A stretch of 60,212 nucleotides of DNA from NCBI RefSeq assembly GCF_013141765.1, contig NZ_WHOD01000023.1:1-60212 (forward strand), written 5' to 3'. The stretch is from Paenibacillus foliorum (GTDB lineage: Bacteria > Bacillota > Bacilli > Paenibacillales > NBRC-103111). Shown piece by piece: positions 8,891-18,441 of the stretch. Below the pieces are notes generated by a model. It worked only from the letters and a program-made list of their open reading frames with translations. It did no database searches and was not told where the DNA came from. The position numbers were made by a program, and so were the translations under genes. Each line of letters starts with the position of its first letter. The stretch's first letter is position 1.

Positions 8891-9988
8891 ATGATGAAAA
8901 GATGGTTTCAAAGTTTTTTTGCAGTTATTGGAGGCGTGTTAGGTTATGGGTGGAGTGATACCGTCGGTCGACCATTTTTTAATTTCATAGAAACGGTTTT
9001 TGGTGTGAAAGAGGTTGTAGGCCAAGCTTATTGGCTAATGCTACTCGGCGTGGTTCTCTTTTATACGCTCAGCTCTTGGGTGGTTAACTATGGATTTAAA
9101 TGGATGGAGAGGGGAGAAGAGAAAGTCGCTCATGTCCCCATTACTGACCTTCTAGCAGGTACGGGAGGAATGTCAATCGGATTGATGTTGGCAGTAATGC
9201 TTTTAACCCCATTCGGACAAGCCGGGTTATTCTCGCCCTTTCTGCATGTTATTTTTACGGCAATGCTCGGTATTGTAGGGTTCCGTTTGGGCTATGCAAA
9301 AAAAGAAGAGTTTATTGTACTTCTGACAAAAACACGTTCATCCAAAGAGCGGGGGGCATCAGGTGAAGTAAAAGGGTTTGAAGAGCATAAAATTTTGGAT
9401 ACTAGCGTGATTATTGACGGTCGCATTGCAGATATTTGTAAAACGGGATTTATCGAAGGCACACTGGTTATTCCCGAATTTGTACTGGAGGAATTGCAGC
9501 ATATTGCGGATTCATCCGATTTGTTGAAGCGAAACCGAGGACGTCGGGGGCTGGATATACTTAATAAAATCCAAAAAGAGCTGGATGTTAAGGTTTTGAT
9601 TTACGAGGGTGATTTTGAAGAAATTTCTGAAGTGGACAGCAAGCTGGTGAAGCTAGCCAAAGTGCTGCAAGGTAAAGTAATCACGAACGACTTTAATTTA
9701 AATAAAGTGTGTGAACTTCAAGGCGTGTCTGTCCTGAACATTAATGATCTGGCAAATGCGGTTAAGCCTGTCGTACTGCCTGGCGAGGAAATACTAGTGC
9801 AGGTCATCAAGGATGGTAAGGAGCATGGACAAGGCGTTGCTTATCTGGATGACGGGACTATGATAGTTGTTGAAGGAGGGCGTGACTTTATCGGCACCAC
9901 TCTGGATGTACTGGTTACTAGTGTGCTGCAGACATCTGCAGGTCGGATGATCTTCGCCAAACCGAAACTATTGGAAAAAGCTCTCTAA
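8891..9988 (+). CDS. yacL: membrane-anchored PIN/TRAM-domain protein (YacL family)
   Basis: This 365-residue protein has about four N-terminal transmembrane helices (roughly residues 5-135), then a PIN nuclease-like domain starting at KILDTSVIIDGR (Asp170 is the first acidic residue; further acids include EFVLEEL and TNDFNLN), and a C-terminal TRAM domain (about 295-355). The make-up suggests a membrane-tethered RNA-binding or RNA-cleaving protein; the biochemical role of this family is not established. GGAGGTGATT precedes ATG 8891. It sits in its usual place before ispD in Bacillales. Confidence 0.9.
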   Translation: MMKRWFQSFFAVIGGVLGYGWSDTVGRPFFNFIETVFGVKEVVGQAYWLMLLGVVLFYTLSSWVVNYGFKWMERGEEKVAHVPITDLLAGTGGMSIGLMLAVMLLTPFGQAGLFSPFLHVIFTAMLGIVGFRLGYAKKEEFIVLLTKTRSSKERGASGEVKGFEEHKILDTSVIIDGRIADICKTGFIEGTLVIPEFVLEELQHIADSSDLLKRNRGRRGLDILNKIQKELDVKVLIYEGDFEEISEVDSKLVKLAKVLQGKVITNDFNLNKVCELQGVSVLNINDLANAVKPVVLPGEEILVQVIKDGKEHGQGVAYLDDGTMIVVEGGRDFIGTTLDVLVTSVLQTSAGRMIFAKPKLLEKAL

Positions 9989-10060
9989 AACGTATATGAT
10001 AAGAGGAGTGAACGCACTAGTCAGATCGTGCGTAGATGGTAACTGGTAGGTGGGGATGCA

Positions 10061-10759
10061 ATGGGGAAATTGGCAGTAGTCGTTGTAGCCGCGGGGAAGG
10101 GCTCGCGAATGAGGACAGAGGAAAGCAAACAATATTTGCAATTAAGTGGGAAACCCATTCTTGTACATACATTGACATTGTTTCAGCGGATCGAACAGGT
10201 GGATACAGTTGTATTGGTGACTGGTGCAGACGATGTGGAACGCTGCAGAGGTTACATCGAGCAGTTTGCGTTAAGCAAAGTGCAACACATTGTATCCGGT
10301 GGCAAGGAGAGACAAGACTCTGTTTACAAAGGGCTTGAAGCACTGGATCCCGATGTTGAATGGGTTATGGTACACGACGGCGTCCGCCCTTTCGCTTCGA
10401 AGGAGCATGTTCTGGCATGCTGGTGCAAAGCGATAGAGGCGGAAGCTGCTGTTCTTGCGGTTCCGGTTAAGGACACGATCAAGATTGTCAACAACGAAGG
10501 AACGATTGAGTCTACGCCAGACCGGCGCAGCTTGTGGGCTATTCAAACCCCACAAGCTTTTCGTCTTTCATTGCTCAAACTTGCCTATGTACAAGCCAAG
10601 AAAGATGGCTTCACAGGAACGGATGATGCCATGCTGGTCGAGCGGATCGGAACACCGGTGCAAGTGGTGGAGTCCGATTATTATAATATTAAAATAACAA
10701 CGCCGGAGGATTTACCTTGGGCAGAGTGGATTATTCAGAATGTAAGGGGAGAGAGATGA
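10061..10759 (+). CDS. ispD: IspD, 2-C-methyl-D-erythritol 4-phosphate cytidylyltransferase
   Basis: This 232-residue enzyme performs the third step of the MEP isoprenoid pathway, joining CMP to methylerythritol phosphate. The N-terminal nucleotide-binding loop AAGKGSRM is at residues 10-17, followed by the [13 protein letters not shown] segment, [10 protein letters not shown] near 105 and [10 protein letters not shown] near 190, all family signatures. Its TGA stop overlaps ATG 10756, and the preferred ispF start lies 2 nt downstream, so the two pathway genes are very tightly linked. Confidence 0.96.
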   Translation: MGKLAVVVVAAGKGSRMRTEESKQYLQLSGKPILVHTLTLFQRIEQVDTVVLVTGADDVERCRGYIEQFALSKVQHIVSGGKERQDSVYKGLEALDPDVEWVMVHDGVRPFASKEHVLACWCKAIEAEAAVLAVPVKDTIKIVNNEGTIESTPDRRSLWAIQTPQAFRLSLLKLAYVQAKKDGFTGTDDAMLVERIGTPVQVVESDYYNIKITTPEDLPWAEWIIQNVRGER

Positions 10760-10761
10760 CA

Positions 10762-11247
10762 ATGATTCGAGTAGGACAGGGCTTTGATGTGCATCAACTG
10801 GTGGAAGGAAGAAAGTGCATTATTGGAGGTGTCGACATACCTTATGAAAAGGGTCTTCTAGGTCACTCCGATGCGGATGTACTTCTGCATGCAGTCAGCG
10901 ATGCGATCCTTGGGGCATTAGGCATGGGGGATATCGGCAAACACTTTCCCGACACTGATCAAGCCTTTAAGGATGCAGACAGCTATCAGCTGCTGCTGGA
11001 TGTTTGGAAGCTTGCGAAAGAAGCGGGTTATAAGCTAGGTAACATCGATTCCACGATAATCGCGCAGAAGCCAAAGATGGCTCCTTATATTCCAGCGATA
11101 GTACAGCGGATTGCGGAAGCATTGGAGGCAGCGCCTTCTCAGGTTAATGTAAAGGCTACAACAACGGAACAGCTGGGATTTGCTGGCCGTGGTGAAGGAA
11201 TAGCTGCACAATCGGTTGTTTGTTTAATCCAAGATGTGCTATCATAA
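10762..11247 (+). CDS. ispF: IspF, 2-C-methyl-D-erythritol 2,4-cyclodiphosphate synthase
   Basis: This 161-residue zinc enzyme closes the cyclodiphosphate ring two steps after IspD; the intervening kinase ispE is not in the window. The metal ligands in GFDVHQ (Asp9, His11) and [12 protein letters not shown] are visible, as is the C-terminal [22 protein letters not shown] signature. ATG 10762 is preferred because it gives the family start [11 protein letters not shown] and a 10-nt gap from AGGGGAG; ATG 10756, overlapping the ispD stop, is the alternative. Confidence 0.95.
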   Translation: MIRVGQGFDVHQLVEGRKCIIGGVDIPYEKGLLGHSDADVLLHAVSDAILGALGMGDIGKHFPDTDQAFKDADSYQLLLDVWKLAKEAGYKLGNIDSTIIAQKPKMAPYIPAIVQRIAEALEAAPSQVNVKATTTEQLGFAGRGEGIAAQSVVCLIQDVLS

Positions 11248-11309
11248 CAAGAATATTTAGTTTACGGTTTATTAAAAAAGGTAGTTTAAATTAGAGGGGA
11301 GCAAGCAGT

Positions 11310-12767
11310 ATGTCAGGTCAAATGCGTGTAAGATATGCGCCAAGCCCCACAGGACATTTACATATTGGCGGCGCACGTACGGCATTATTCGATTATTTGA
11401 TCGCCCGCAAGCATGCAGGGCAGTTTATTATCCGTTTTGAAGATACCGATCAAACGCGCCATGTAGAGTCAGGAATCGGAAACCAGCTGGAAGGCTTGAA
11501 CTGGCTCGGCTTGAACTGGGATGAGAGTGTTGATGTAGGCGGGCCTTACGCCCCTTATCGTCAAACAGAAAGACTGGACCTGTACCAGCCCTTTGTGGAT
11601 CAACTGCTACAAAATGGCGATGCCTATTATTGCTATTGCTCAGAAGCAGATTTGGAGCAAGAGCGCGCCGAGCAGGAAGCAAAAGGTGAAATGCCTCGAT
11701 ATTCCGGCAAATGTAGACAGATTCAACCCGACCTGCTGGAAAAGTACAAAGCGGAAGGTCGCAAGCCTTCCATTCGGTTCCGTGTAACGGAAAACCGGGT
11801 TATTGCTTTTGATGATCGGATTCGTGAGCATGTTGAATTTGAGTCCAATGGAATCGGAGACTTTATCATCGTACGTCCAGACGGGATTCCTACGTACAAT
11901 TTTGCCGTTATTCTGGATGATCATTTGATGAAAATCAACCTGGTTATTCGCGGTGAGGAGCATCTGTCCAATACACCGAGACAAATCATGATGTATGAAG
12001 CTCTAGGGCTGCCTATTCCAGAGTTTGCGCATTTATCGCTAATATTGAATCCGGACCGTAAAAAGATGAGTAAACGCGATGAGTCCATCATACAATTTAT
12101 TCAGCAGTATAAAGAACTGGGCTATTTACCTGAAGCAGTGCTGAACTTCATTGTGCTGTTGGGCTGGTCGCCAAAGGGCGAAGAAGAGATTTTCACCAAG
12201 GAAGAGCTGATTGAGCAATTTGATCTGGATCGGGTTTCCAAGAGTCCGGCTGTATTCGACATGGATAAACTTAATTGGATGAATAATCATTATTTGAAAA
12301 AGGCTGAGCTATCCCGTGTTGTGGAGCTGTCTTTACCGCATCTGCAGAAAGCTGGGCTCATTCCAGAGGAGCTTGGAGCTGAGCAGCAGGAATGGGTCAC
12401 TCGACTAATTGGGCTGAACCAGGAAAGAATGCAATACGCTGCCGAGATTGTTCCGTTGTCTGCGTTATTTTTCCAAGAGGATGTCTCCTATGAGGAGGAA
12501 GAAGCGAAGGCTTTGTTAACGGAAGAGCATGTTCCAGTAGTGCTGCAGGGCTTTCTTAATGAAGTGGCGCAAGCTGAATCATTCGCGGTAGAGAACATTC
12601 CTGCTATGCTAAAAGCGGTGCAGAAAGCTACCGGGTTCAAAGGTAAGCAGTTGTTTATGACCATTCGTGTTGCCCTCACCGGTCAGACACATGGTCCCGA
12701 TCTGAATATGACGGTTTTCTTGCTTGGTAAAGCTAAAGTGATATCCAGACTGAATAAATTATTGTAA
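11310..12767 (+). CDS. gltX: glutamyl-tRNA synthetase
   Basis: This 485-residue class I synthetase charges tRNA-Glu and, in Bacillales, usually also tRNA-Gln before amidation by GatCAB. The HIGH-type motif HLHIGG is at residues 16-21 and KMSKR near 251. The C-terminal anticodon-binding region is helical. AGAGGGGAG precedes ATG 11310. No terminator was found after it, so read-through toward the T-box is possible, though the T-box terminator would intercept it. Confidence 0.96.
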   Translation: MSGQMRVRYAPSPTGHLHIGGARTALFDYLIARKHAGQFIIRFEDTDQTRHVESGIGNQLEGLNWLGLNWDESVDVGGPYAPYRQTERLDLYQPFVDQLLQNGDAYYCYCSEADLEQERAEQEAKGEMPRYSGKCRQIQPDLLEKYKAEGRKPSIRFRVTENRVIAFDDRIREHVEFESNGIGDFIIVRPDGIPTYNFAVILDDHLMKINLVIRGEEHLSNTPRQIMMYEALGLPIPEFAHLSLILNPDRKKMSKRDESIIQFIQQYKELGYLPEAVLNFIVLLGWSPKGEEEIFTKEELIEQFDLDRVSKSPAVFDMDKLNWMNNHYLKKAELSRVVELSLPHLQKAGLIPEELGAEQQEWVTRLIGLNQERMQYAAEIVPLSALFFQEDVSYEEEEAKALLTEEHVPVVLQGFLNEVAQAESFAVENIPAMLKAVQKATGFKGKQLFMTIRVALTGQTHGPDLNMTVFLLGKAKVISRLNKLL

Positions 12768-12834
12768 ACCATTTGATTTTCATATAAGATTAAGAAAGTA
12801 AAATTTAGAACCGAAGGTTCTTGAAGCAAATATA

Positions 12835-13145
12835 TGGATCGTGGCGTAGAGCAGGAGAGTACAATTGTTATTGGGTTTCACAGAGAGGATAGTCGGGAGT
12901 TACAACAGTGACCCCAAGCTGAGAGCTGTCCATTCCCTCCTAATTGGAAATGCACCTGGGAGCCGTATTGACGAGCTGCTATATGGCTTTGTTCGCAAAG
13001 CATACAGCAAGGTAGTCTTACCGAATTCGTTCACGTTACGAACGCACAAGATGGACATAGCATGCATATAGCTGCATGTCCAAGCAGAGTGGAACCGCGA
13101 CTTTTCGCCTCTGCAGCCTTTATGGCTGTGGGGGCTTTTCTATTT
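12835..13145 (+). promoter_or_regulatory. cysteine-specific T-box riboswitch
   Basis: The 5' part has stem I features, including the AGAGCAGGAGAG turn and the AG-bulge segment CAGAGAGGATAGT. The specifier loop GGAAA-TGC-ACC places the cysteine codon TGC at 12951-12953. The T-box consensus AGTGGAACCGCG is at 13088-13099. A terminator stem of about 12 bp (13107-13118 with 13124-13135) is followed by TTTTCTATTT. Uncharged tRNA-Cys would stabilise the antiterminator and switch on cysE-cysS and the downstream genes. It occupies the 435-nt gap between gltX and cysE. Confidence 0.95.
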
Positions 13146-13202
13146 GTTTGCAACATCTTTGCCTTATGAAAAGGAAAGAAAGTAGGAAGCAGGTGAGCTG
13201 TC

Positions 13203-13874
13203 TTGTTCAAGCACATGAGAGAAGATATCGCTACTATATTTGAGAATGATCCCGCCGCGCGGAGCTGGTTTGAAGTGGTGTTCACTTATTCCGGTTTACA
13301 CGCCCTCTGGGCGCACCGAGTGGCTCATTGTTTATATCAGAATCGGTGGTATACAACTGCGCGGATCACTTCGCAAATTAGCCGCTTTATGACCGGCATC
13401 GAGATTCATCCAGGTGCGATTATTGGTAGGCGCTTTTTCATTGACCATGGAATGGGGGTCATCATTGGTGAAACTTGCGAAATTGGTGATGATGTTGTTT
13501 TGTACCAGGGCGTCACTTTAGGAGGAACAGGTAAGGAGAAGGGCAAGCGTCATCCAACGATCGGCAGCAACGTGGTTATTGCATCTGGGGCCAAAGTGCT
13601 TGGATCCTTTACCGTCGGTGATAATTCCCGGATCGGTTCGAATGCAGTAGTTCTTAGCGAGGTGCCTCAGAACAGCACGGTCGTAGGAATTCCCGGACGA
13701 GTGGTGAAACGTGACGGTGTTCGTGTAGGCCGGTTGGATCATAATAACTTACCCGACCCTGTAATAGATATGTTCCGTCAATTGCAGGAGCAGATTGAGG
13801 AACTGAAAATAGAAGTGGCAGCTATAAAATCCAAAAGTGGAGGTAGCCAAGAGCATGACGCTAAAAATTTATAA
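13203..13874 (+). CDS. cysE: serine O-acetyltransferase
   Basis: This 223-residue enzyme makes O-acetylserine, the carbon skeleton of cysteine. It has an N-terminal helical region with [10 protein letters not shown] and the left-handed beta-helix of hexapeptide repeats (about 70-170), including [18 protein letters not shown] and GVTLGGTG near the active site. TTG 13203 is chosen because AGGTGA lies 7 nt upstream and the conserved N-terminus begins there; ATG 13215 is the alternative. It is under the cysteine T-box and overlaps cysS by 20 nt. Confidence 0.94.
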   Translation: MFKHMREDIATIFENDPAARSWFEVVFTYSGLHALWAHRVAHCLYQNRWYTTARITSQISRFMTGIEIHPGAIIGRRFFIDHGMGVIIGETCEIGDDVVLYQGVTLGGTGKEKGKRHPTIGSNVVIASGAKVLGSFTVGDNSRIGSNAVVLSEVPQNSTVVGIPGRVVKRDGVRVGRLDHNNLPDPVIDMFRQLQEQIEELKIEVAAIKSKSGGSQEHDAKNL

Positions 13875-15252
13875 TACGCTATCCAGAACGAAGGAAACAT
13901 TTAAGACAATTGAGCCTGGAAAAGTAAAAATGTATGTATGCGGTCCAACCGTTTATGATTATATTCATATCGGCAATGCCCGTCCTATGATTTTTTTTGA
14001 TGTGGTAAGACGGTATCTGGAATCGACTGGTTATGAAGTTAACTACGTAGTGAATTTCACTGATGTCGACGATAAATTGATCAAAAAAGCAGCTCAGATG
14101 GAACTGACAGTGCCTGAAGTGGCGGATTTGTTTATTCGGAAGTTTTACGAGGATACGGAAGGCTTAGGCGTTCACAAAGCAACCTTGAATCCACGAGTAA
14201 CGGAAAATATCGATGAAATTATTGCCTTCATCGAAGGGCTTGCAGAGAAGGACTACGCCTATGAGAAAGGCGGCGATGTCTATTTCCGTACAACCAAATT
14301 TGCGGATTACGGCAAGCTGTCTCAACAAAATCTAGAAGAGCTGCAGTTCGGAATTCGCGTTGAGGTTGATGATCGAAAGGAGAACCCTCAGGACTTTGTG
14401 CTCTGGAAAGGAGCTAAGCCTGGCGAAATATCATGGTCCAGTCCTTGGGGCGAAGGCAGACCTGGCTGGCATATTGAATGTTCTGCAATGGTTCGCAAAT
14501 ATTTAGGAGATACCATTGATATTCATGGCGGTGGACAGGATCTTCAATTTCCTCATCACGAATGCGAAATAGCTCAGTCCGAATGTTTAACTGGACATCC
14601 GATGGCTAATTACTGGATGCATAACGGATATATCAACATCGATAATGAAAAGATGTCTAAGTCACAGGGGAACGGCGTTAATGTGAACCAGCTGCTGCAA
14701 TCGCTCAGTCCGCAGCTCATTCGCTATTTTATGCTGTCTGCTCATTACCGCAATCCGTTGAACTTTAGCAATGATACGATCGAGCAAGCCAAGAATGGCT
14801 TGGCTCGTATTGAAAATTGCTTGGCTAATATTAAACATCGCTTGTCCGCAGCTGAAGACGGTGATACCGCTAAAGAAGTGACAGAAGCTGTAGTAGAGAT
14901 TAGGGATCAATTCGAAGCCAAGATGAATGATGACTTCAATACGCCTGATGCTGTTACAGCGGTGTATGAGTTGGTCAATGCATCGAATCTTTACTTGCAG
15001 CAAGAGGTTGTTACTAGCAGCTCACTTGAGCTATTGTTAGAACAGTTCGAAGCCATGGACCGTATCCTGGGCATACTAGTTCATGTGGAAGAAGGGCTGC
15101 TTGATGAGGAGATCGAGCAGTTGATTATAGACCGGACGGAAGCGCGTAAAACGAAGAATTGGGCTCGTGCCGATGAAATTCGTGATTTGCTGACAGAGCG
15201 GGGAATTATTTTGGAGGATACACCACAGGGTATCCGCTGGCGGAGAAATTAA
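13855..15252 (+). CDS. cysS: cysteinyl-tRNA synthetase
   Basis: This 465-residue class I synthetase charges tRNA-Cys. Cys29 in [14 protein letters not shown] is a zinc ligand and HIGN (38-41) is the HIGH motif. [17 protein letters not shown] holds further zinc-site residues, and KMSKS is at 266-270. ATG 13855 lies inside the 3' end of cysE, 10 nt after GGAGGT. Having cysE and cysS under one cysteine T-box lets supply and charging of cysteine respond to the same uncharged tRNA. Confidence 0.97.
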   Translation: MTLKIYNTLSRTKETFKTIEPGKVKMYVCGPTVYDYIHIGNARPMIFFDVVRRYLESTGYEVNYVVNFTDVDDKLIKKAAQMELTVPEVADLFIRKFYEDTEGLGVHKATLNPRVTENIDEIIAFIEGLAEKDYAYEKGGDVYFRTTKFADYGKLSQQNLEELQFGIRVEVDDRKENPQDFVLWKGAKPGEISWSSPWGEGRPGWHIECSAMVRKYLGDTIDIHGGGQDLQFPHHECEIAQSECLTGHPMANYWMHNGYINIDNEKMSKSQGNGVNVNQLLQSLSPQLIRYFMLSAHYRNPLNFSNDTIEQAKNGLARIENCLANIKHRLSAAEDGDTAKEVTEAVVEIRDQFEAKMNDDFNTPDAVTAVYELVNASNLYLQQEVVTSSSLELLLEQFEAMDRILGILVHVEEGLLDEEIEQLIIDRTEARKTKNWARADEIRDLLTERGIILEDTPQGIRWRRN

Positions 15253-15674
15253 TGAGTGAGCCATTTTCTTTGAACTCTGACCTCTTTTCCTTTCCTCCAG
15301 CAAAAGAGCCCAAGCTGCTAAACCCGATAGTACTTGCTTATATCGGTGATGCGGTTTACGAGGTATTTATTCGTCAATACGTAATATCCCAGACCAATCA
15401 CCGGCCCGACCATTTACACCGTTTATCTACACAATATGTATCGGCCAAAGCGCAAGCCAAATCGCTAAAGCGATGGATGCCCCATTTAACGGATGAAGAG
15501 ACGGATATCGTGAAGCGGGGGCGTAATGCAAAATCGGGTACCTCGGCTAAAAATGCCGATATTTTAGAATATCGGCACAGCACGGCCTTTGAATGCTTGA
15601 TCGGTTTCTTGTATTACACTAAACAGCTGGAGAGGCTTCAGTATTTGATGATGCTATCTTTGGAGCGAGAATAA
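15252..15674 (+). CDS. mrnC: Mini-ribonuclease III (23S rRNA maturation)
   Basis: This 140-residue protein is an RNase III catalytic domain without the double-stranded RNA-binding domain. In Bacillus it trims the ends of 23S rRNA precursor. YIGDAVYE carries the catalytic Asp33, and the second acidic cluster lies in STAFECLIGFLY near residue 115. GRNAKSGTSAKNADILEYRHSTAFE is the region typical of the family. Its ATG shares one base with the cysS stop, implying translational coupling. Confidence 0.94.
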   Translation: MSEPFSLNSDLFSFPPAKEPKLLNPIVLAYIGDAVYEVFIRQYVISQTNHRPDHLHRLSTQYVSAKAQAKSLKRWMPHLTDEETDIVKRGRNAKSGTSAKNADILEYRHSTAFECLIGFLYYTKQLERLQYLMMLSLERE

Positions 15675-15752
15675 TCTATAGAATCAAACGAGCGATTATG
15701 AGGAGTATAGTTTGAAATAGGTTGGAAGCAGTTATAAAAGGAGAGAACGATA

Positions 15753-16502
15753 ATGGAGGAAGAATTAGAATTTCTAGCGGGGAAGCATTCCGTACTGGAA
15801 GCACTTCGGTCTGGAAGAACGATCAATAAAATTTGGATTGCCGAAAATGCACAAAAGCAGCTGACTCAACCCATCGTTGCAGAAGCCAAGCAAAATGGTG
15901 TCATTGTCCAATTTGCGGATAAGCGGAAGCTGGATCAAATGGTGGATAATATTCAGCATCAAGGGGTAGTTGCCCAAGTGGCGGCTTATGATTATGTGGA
16001 AGTAGAGGACATATTGGCAATCGCCCAAAGTAGGAATGAAGAGCCGTTCATCCTTATTCTGGACGAGATTGAAGATCCGCACAACCTTGGCTCGATTCTC
16101 AGAACGGCTGACTGTACTGGGGTTCATGGAGTCATTATTCCCAAACGCAGATCGGTTGGGTTGACCGCTACGGTATCCAAGACATCAGCAGGCGCTGTGG
16201 AATATGTGGCAGTGGCGCGGGTGACGAATCTGGCGCAGACGATTGAACTACTGAAAGAGCGGGGGGTCTGGATAGCAGGAGCAGATGTAGCGGCTCAGCA
16301 GCCAGTGTATCAAACAAACCTTAATATGCCGTTGGCGCTGGTTATAGGGAATGAACAGAAAGGCATGGGTAGGTTGATTAAGGAAAAATGCGACTTTTTA
16401 CTGAAGCTGCCTATGTTTGGACATGTCAATTCATTGAATGCATCCGTGGCGGCGTCCGTGTTGATGTATGAAGTGGTCCGTCAGCGCTTGTCTAAGAAAT
16501 AG
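15753..16502 (+). CDS. rlmB: RlmB, 23S rRNA 2'-O-ribose methyltransferase (TrmH/SpoU family)
   Basis: This 249-residue protein has an N-terminal L30e-like substrate-binding domain (about 1-75) and a C-terminal SPOUT domain with the three SpoU motifs: NLGSILRTADC, GNEQKGMG and SLNASVAASVLMYE. The family methylates G2251 of 23S rRNA; the exact target here is inferred. AAAGGAG precedes ATG 15753. It sits between mrnC and rae1, as in Bacillus. Confidence 0.9.
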   Translation: MEEELEFLAGKHSVLEALRSGRTINKIWIAENAQKQLTQPIVAEAKQNGVIVQFADKRKLDQMVDNIQHQGVVAQVAAYDYVEVEDILAIAQSRNEEPFILILDEIEDPHNLGSILRTADCTGVHGVIIPKRRSVGLTATVSKTSAGAVEYVAVARVTNLAQTIELLKERGVWIAGADVAAQQPVYQTNLNMPLALVIGNEQKGMGRLIKEKCDFLLKLPMFGHVNSLNASVAASVLMYEVVRQRLSKK

Positions 16503-16516
16503 ATGGTGTTTCCGGG

Positions 16517-17035
16517 ATGATTCAAGAAATACTTATTGTAGACGGCTATAACATTATCGGCGCCTGGCCGGAGCTACAGAAGTTAAAAGAAATCAGCTTA
16601 GAAGAAGCGCGGGACCGCCTCATTGAGCAGTTAGCAGAATACCAGTCTTTCTCTGGGGTAAAGGTGCTTCTCGTTTTCGATGCCTACTATGTTCCTGGTT
16701 TGGGGGGCAAGTATGTGCAGAGGAAGCTGCGCATTTATTATACGAAGGAGAAAGAAACCGCTGATGAGCTGATTGAGCGCTTGGTTACTGAACATATCGG
16801 GCGTCGGAAGCAGATTTATGTGGCGACTTCAGATATGACGGAGCAGCATGTAATATTTGGTAAAGGTGCTTTTCGCGTCCCAGCGAGTGAATTGTTGGTA
16901 AAGATAAGGCTATCGCGGCGGGAGATTCAGCAAAAGATCCGTGAGGACTCCCCATCTAAGAGAAATACATTCGACAGTAAGCTTAGCAGCGAGATGAAAG
17001 ACTTGTTCGAAAAGTGGCGCAGAGGCCAGAAATAG
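16517..17035 (+). CDS. rae1: NYN/PIN-domain ribosome-associated endoribonuclease (Rae1/YacP)
   Basis: This 172-residue protein begins with the NYN motif ILIVDGYNIIGAWP, contains VLLVFDAYYVPG and has the acidic ATSDMTEQ segment, all parts of the metal-binding PIN-like active site. The C-terminal 40 residues are basic and helical. In Bacillus subtilis, Rae1 cleaves certain mRNAs in the ribosomal A site. It follows rlmB by 14 nt and precedes sigH, which has its own promoter. Confidence 0.88.
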   Translation: MIQEILIVDGYNIIGAWPELQKLKEISLEEARDRLIEQLAEYQSFSGVKVLLVFDAYYVPGLGGKYVQRKLRIYYTKEKETADELIERLVTEHIGRRKQIYVATSDMTEQHVIFGKGAFRVPASELLVKIRLSRREIQQKIREDSPSKRNTFDSKLSSEMKDLFEKWRRGQK

Positions 17036-17069
17036 TAGGTATTACAAGGTTTTACTAGTGTGAATTTGG

Positions 17070-17099
17070 TTGACGATGTTAGATTACATAATGTATACT
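17070..17099 (+). promoter_or_regulatory. sigma-A promoter of sigH
   Basis: TTGACG at 17070-17075, an 18-nt spacer and TATACT at 17094-17099, about 70 nt before the sigH start. Confidence 0.7.
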
Positions 17100-17167
17100 G
17101 ATTCTATCTTTCAAGTAGAACATAGGTATAGTTATTCGCAGTCTTGCCAGGGCCGGAGGGATTATTG

Positions 17168-17812
17168 GTGAGTGTCGACCTCAAAGAATTGAGAATGCAT
17201 GAATATGACCTCAAGGCAGATGAAGATATTGTCGAGGCGGTCCGCGATGGCGAAAGTGACGCATTGGAGTATTTGATTAACAAGTACAAAAACTTTGTCC
17301 GAGCCAAAGCACGCTCCTATTTTCTAATAGGTGCTGATAGGGAAGATATCGTGCAAGAAGGTATGATAGGATTATATAAATCTATTCGCGATTTTCGTGG
17401 AGACAAGCTCGCTTCCTTTAAAGCTTTTGCAGAACTGTGTATCACCCGTCAGATCATAACAGCTATTAAAACCGCAACGCGGCAGAAGCATATACCTCTT
17501 AATTCTTATGTATCGCTGGACAAGCCTATTTATGATGAAGATTCTGACCGTACCTTGCTTGATGTCATTTGTGGTTCTCGTGTAACGGATCCTGAAGAAT
17601 TGATAATTAATCAAGAAGAGTTTAGCGGTTTGGAAGATAAAATGGGTGAGATCCTAAGCGACCTTGAACGCAGGGTTCTTATGCTTTATTTAGATGGCCG
17701 TTCCTATCAGGAAATTGCGGTCGACTTAGACCGCCATGTGAAGTCGATTGATAATGCTCTGCAGCGAGTCAAGCGAAAGTTAGAGCGGTATTTGGAAGTA
17801 AGGGACGCATAG
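17168..17812 (+). CDS. sigH: RNA polymerase sigma-H factor
   Basis: This 214-residue sigma-70-family factor directs transition-state and early sporulation genes. Region 2 (about 25-95) contains ADREDIVQEGMIGLYKSIRDF. Region 4 (about 155-205) has ERRVLMLYLDGRSYQEIAVDL, the helix-turn-helix. GTG 17168 is chosen because GGAGGG (17155-17160) is 7 nt upstream and the family start MSVDLKEL follows; TTG 17165 is too close to it. It has its own promoter at 17070 and a terminator at 17815. Confidence 0.96.
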   Translation: MSVDLKELRMHEYDLKADEDIVEAVRDGESDALEYLINKYKNFVRAKARSYFLIGADREDIVQEGMIGLYKSIRDFRGDKLASFKAFAELCITRQIITAIKTATRQKHIPLNSYVSLDKPIYDEDSDRTLLDVICGSRVTDPEELIINQEEFSGLEDKMGEILSDLERRVLMLYLDGRSYQEIAVDLDRHVKSIDNALQRVKRKLERYLEVRDA

Positions 17813-17814
17813 AC

Positions 17815-17851
17815 AGCACCTTTCGCGCGAAGCGGGGGTGCTTTATTTTTT
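17815..17851 (+). terminator. terminator after sigH
   Basis: AGCACC with CGC pairs with GCG and GGTGCT around GCGAA, with G-T pairs between, and is followed by TTTATTTTTT. Confidence 0.85.
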
Positions 17852-17935
17852 GTATATAGTTTATCCTTTCCTCTTAGCGTTAATACTAGAATCTGTTAGA
17901 TCATGCAGATGAGCGGTTATGTTACTAGGATTATC

Positions 17936-17964
17936 TTGACATGAAATTGGTGCTATGCTAAAGT
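17936..17964 (+). promoter_or_regulatory. sigma-A promoter of rpmG-secE-nusG
   Basis: A perfect TTGACA at 17936-17941, a 17-nt spacer and TAAAGT at 17959-17964. The leader runs about 85 nt to rpmG. Confidence 0.7.
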
Positions 17965-18052
17965 ATTCAGGTAGCCCTAAAATTTGAGGCGTTTTTTTGC
18001 TGATCGTTTAAGGTTTTCAAAATACGAGGCTGGTCCGTAGGAGGTGTACATC

Positions 18053-18202
18053 ATGCGGGTTATAATCACGTTAGCGTGCACGAACTGCAAGCAAAGAAAC
18101 TATACGTCCAATAAAAATAAGCGCAACAATCCAGACCGCATGGAGTTGAAGAAGTTTTGCAAGTTTTGCAATGAACATACCGCTCATCGCGAAACTAGGT
18201 AG
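18053..18202 (+). CDS. rpmG: 50S ribosomal protein L33 (zinc-binding form)
   Basis: A 49-residue basic protein, [13 protein letters not shown] at the start and GRETR-like AHRETR at the end. Two CxxC pairs (CTNC near 9-12 and CKFC near 36-39) mark the zinc-binding form of L33. TAGGAGGTG precedes ATG 18053. It is the usual first gene of the rpmG-secE-nusG transcript. Bacillales often carry a second, zinc-free paralogue elsewhere; none is in this window. Confidence 0.93.
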   Translation: MRVIITLACTNCKQRNYTSNKNKRNNPDRMELKKFCKFCNEHTAHRETR

Positions 18203-18219
18203 TCTTTGGAGGTGTAGTT

Positions 18220-18420
18220 GTGTCCTTTTTAGCTAGAATGAAGAACACATTTTCCTTTTTTACGGACAGCTGGTCTGAATTGAAAAAGGTGAAGTGGCCA
18301 AGTCGTAAAGAACTGATCAGCTATACGCTAGTCGTTCTGTTTACGGTTGTCTTTGTAACCATTTACTTCTACGTACTTGATTTGGGGATTTCTGAGCTGC
18401 TTCGTCTTATTTTTAAATAA
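18220..18420 (+). CDS. secE: SecE, preprotein translocase subunit
   Basis: A 66-residue protein with the short Gram-positive architecture: an amphipathic segment SWSELKKVKWPSRKEL (about 18-33) followed by one transmembrane helix (about 36-58). It clamps SecY in the SecYEG channel. GTG 18220 follows GGAGGT by 6 nt. It lies between rpmG and nusG, as in most bacteria. Confidence 0.94.
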   Translation: MSFLARMKNTFSFFTDSWSELKKVKWPSRKELISYTLVVLFTVVFVTIYFYVLDLGISELLRLIFK

Positions 18421-18441
18421 GCGAGAGTTAGGTGGCTAATT

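Noticed and set aside
13040..13060. Short palindromes around GCATGCATATAGCTGCATG as an operator
   Set aside because: They fall within the T-box stem region and are explained by its structure.
12865..13071. 68-codon open frame before cysE starting LLGFTERIVG
   Set aside because: It lies wholly inside the cysteine T-box; the conserved RNA motifs explain the sequence and it has no suitable ribosome-binding site.
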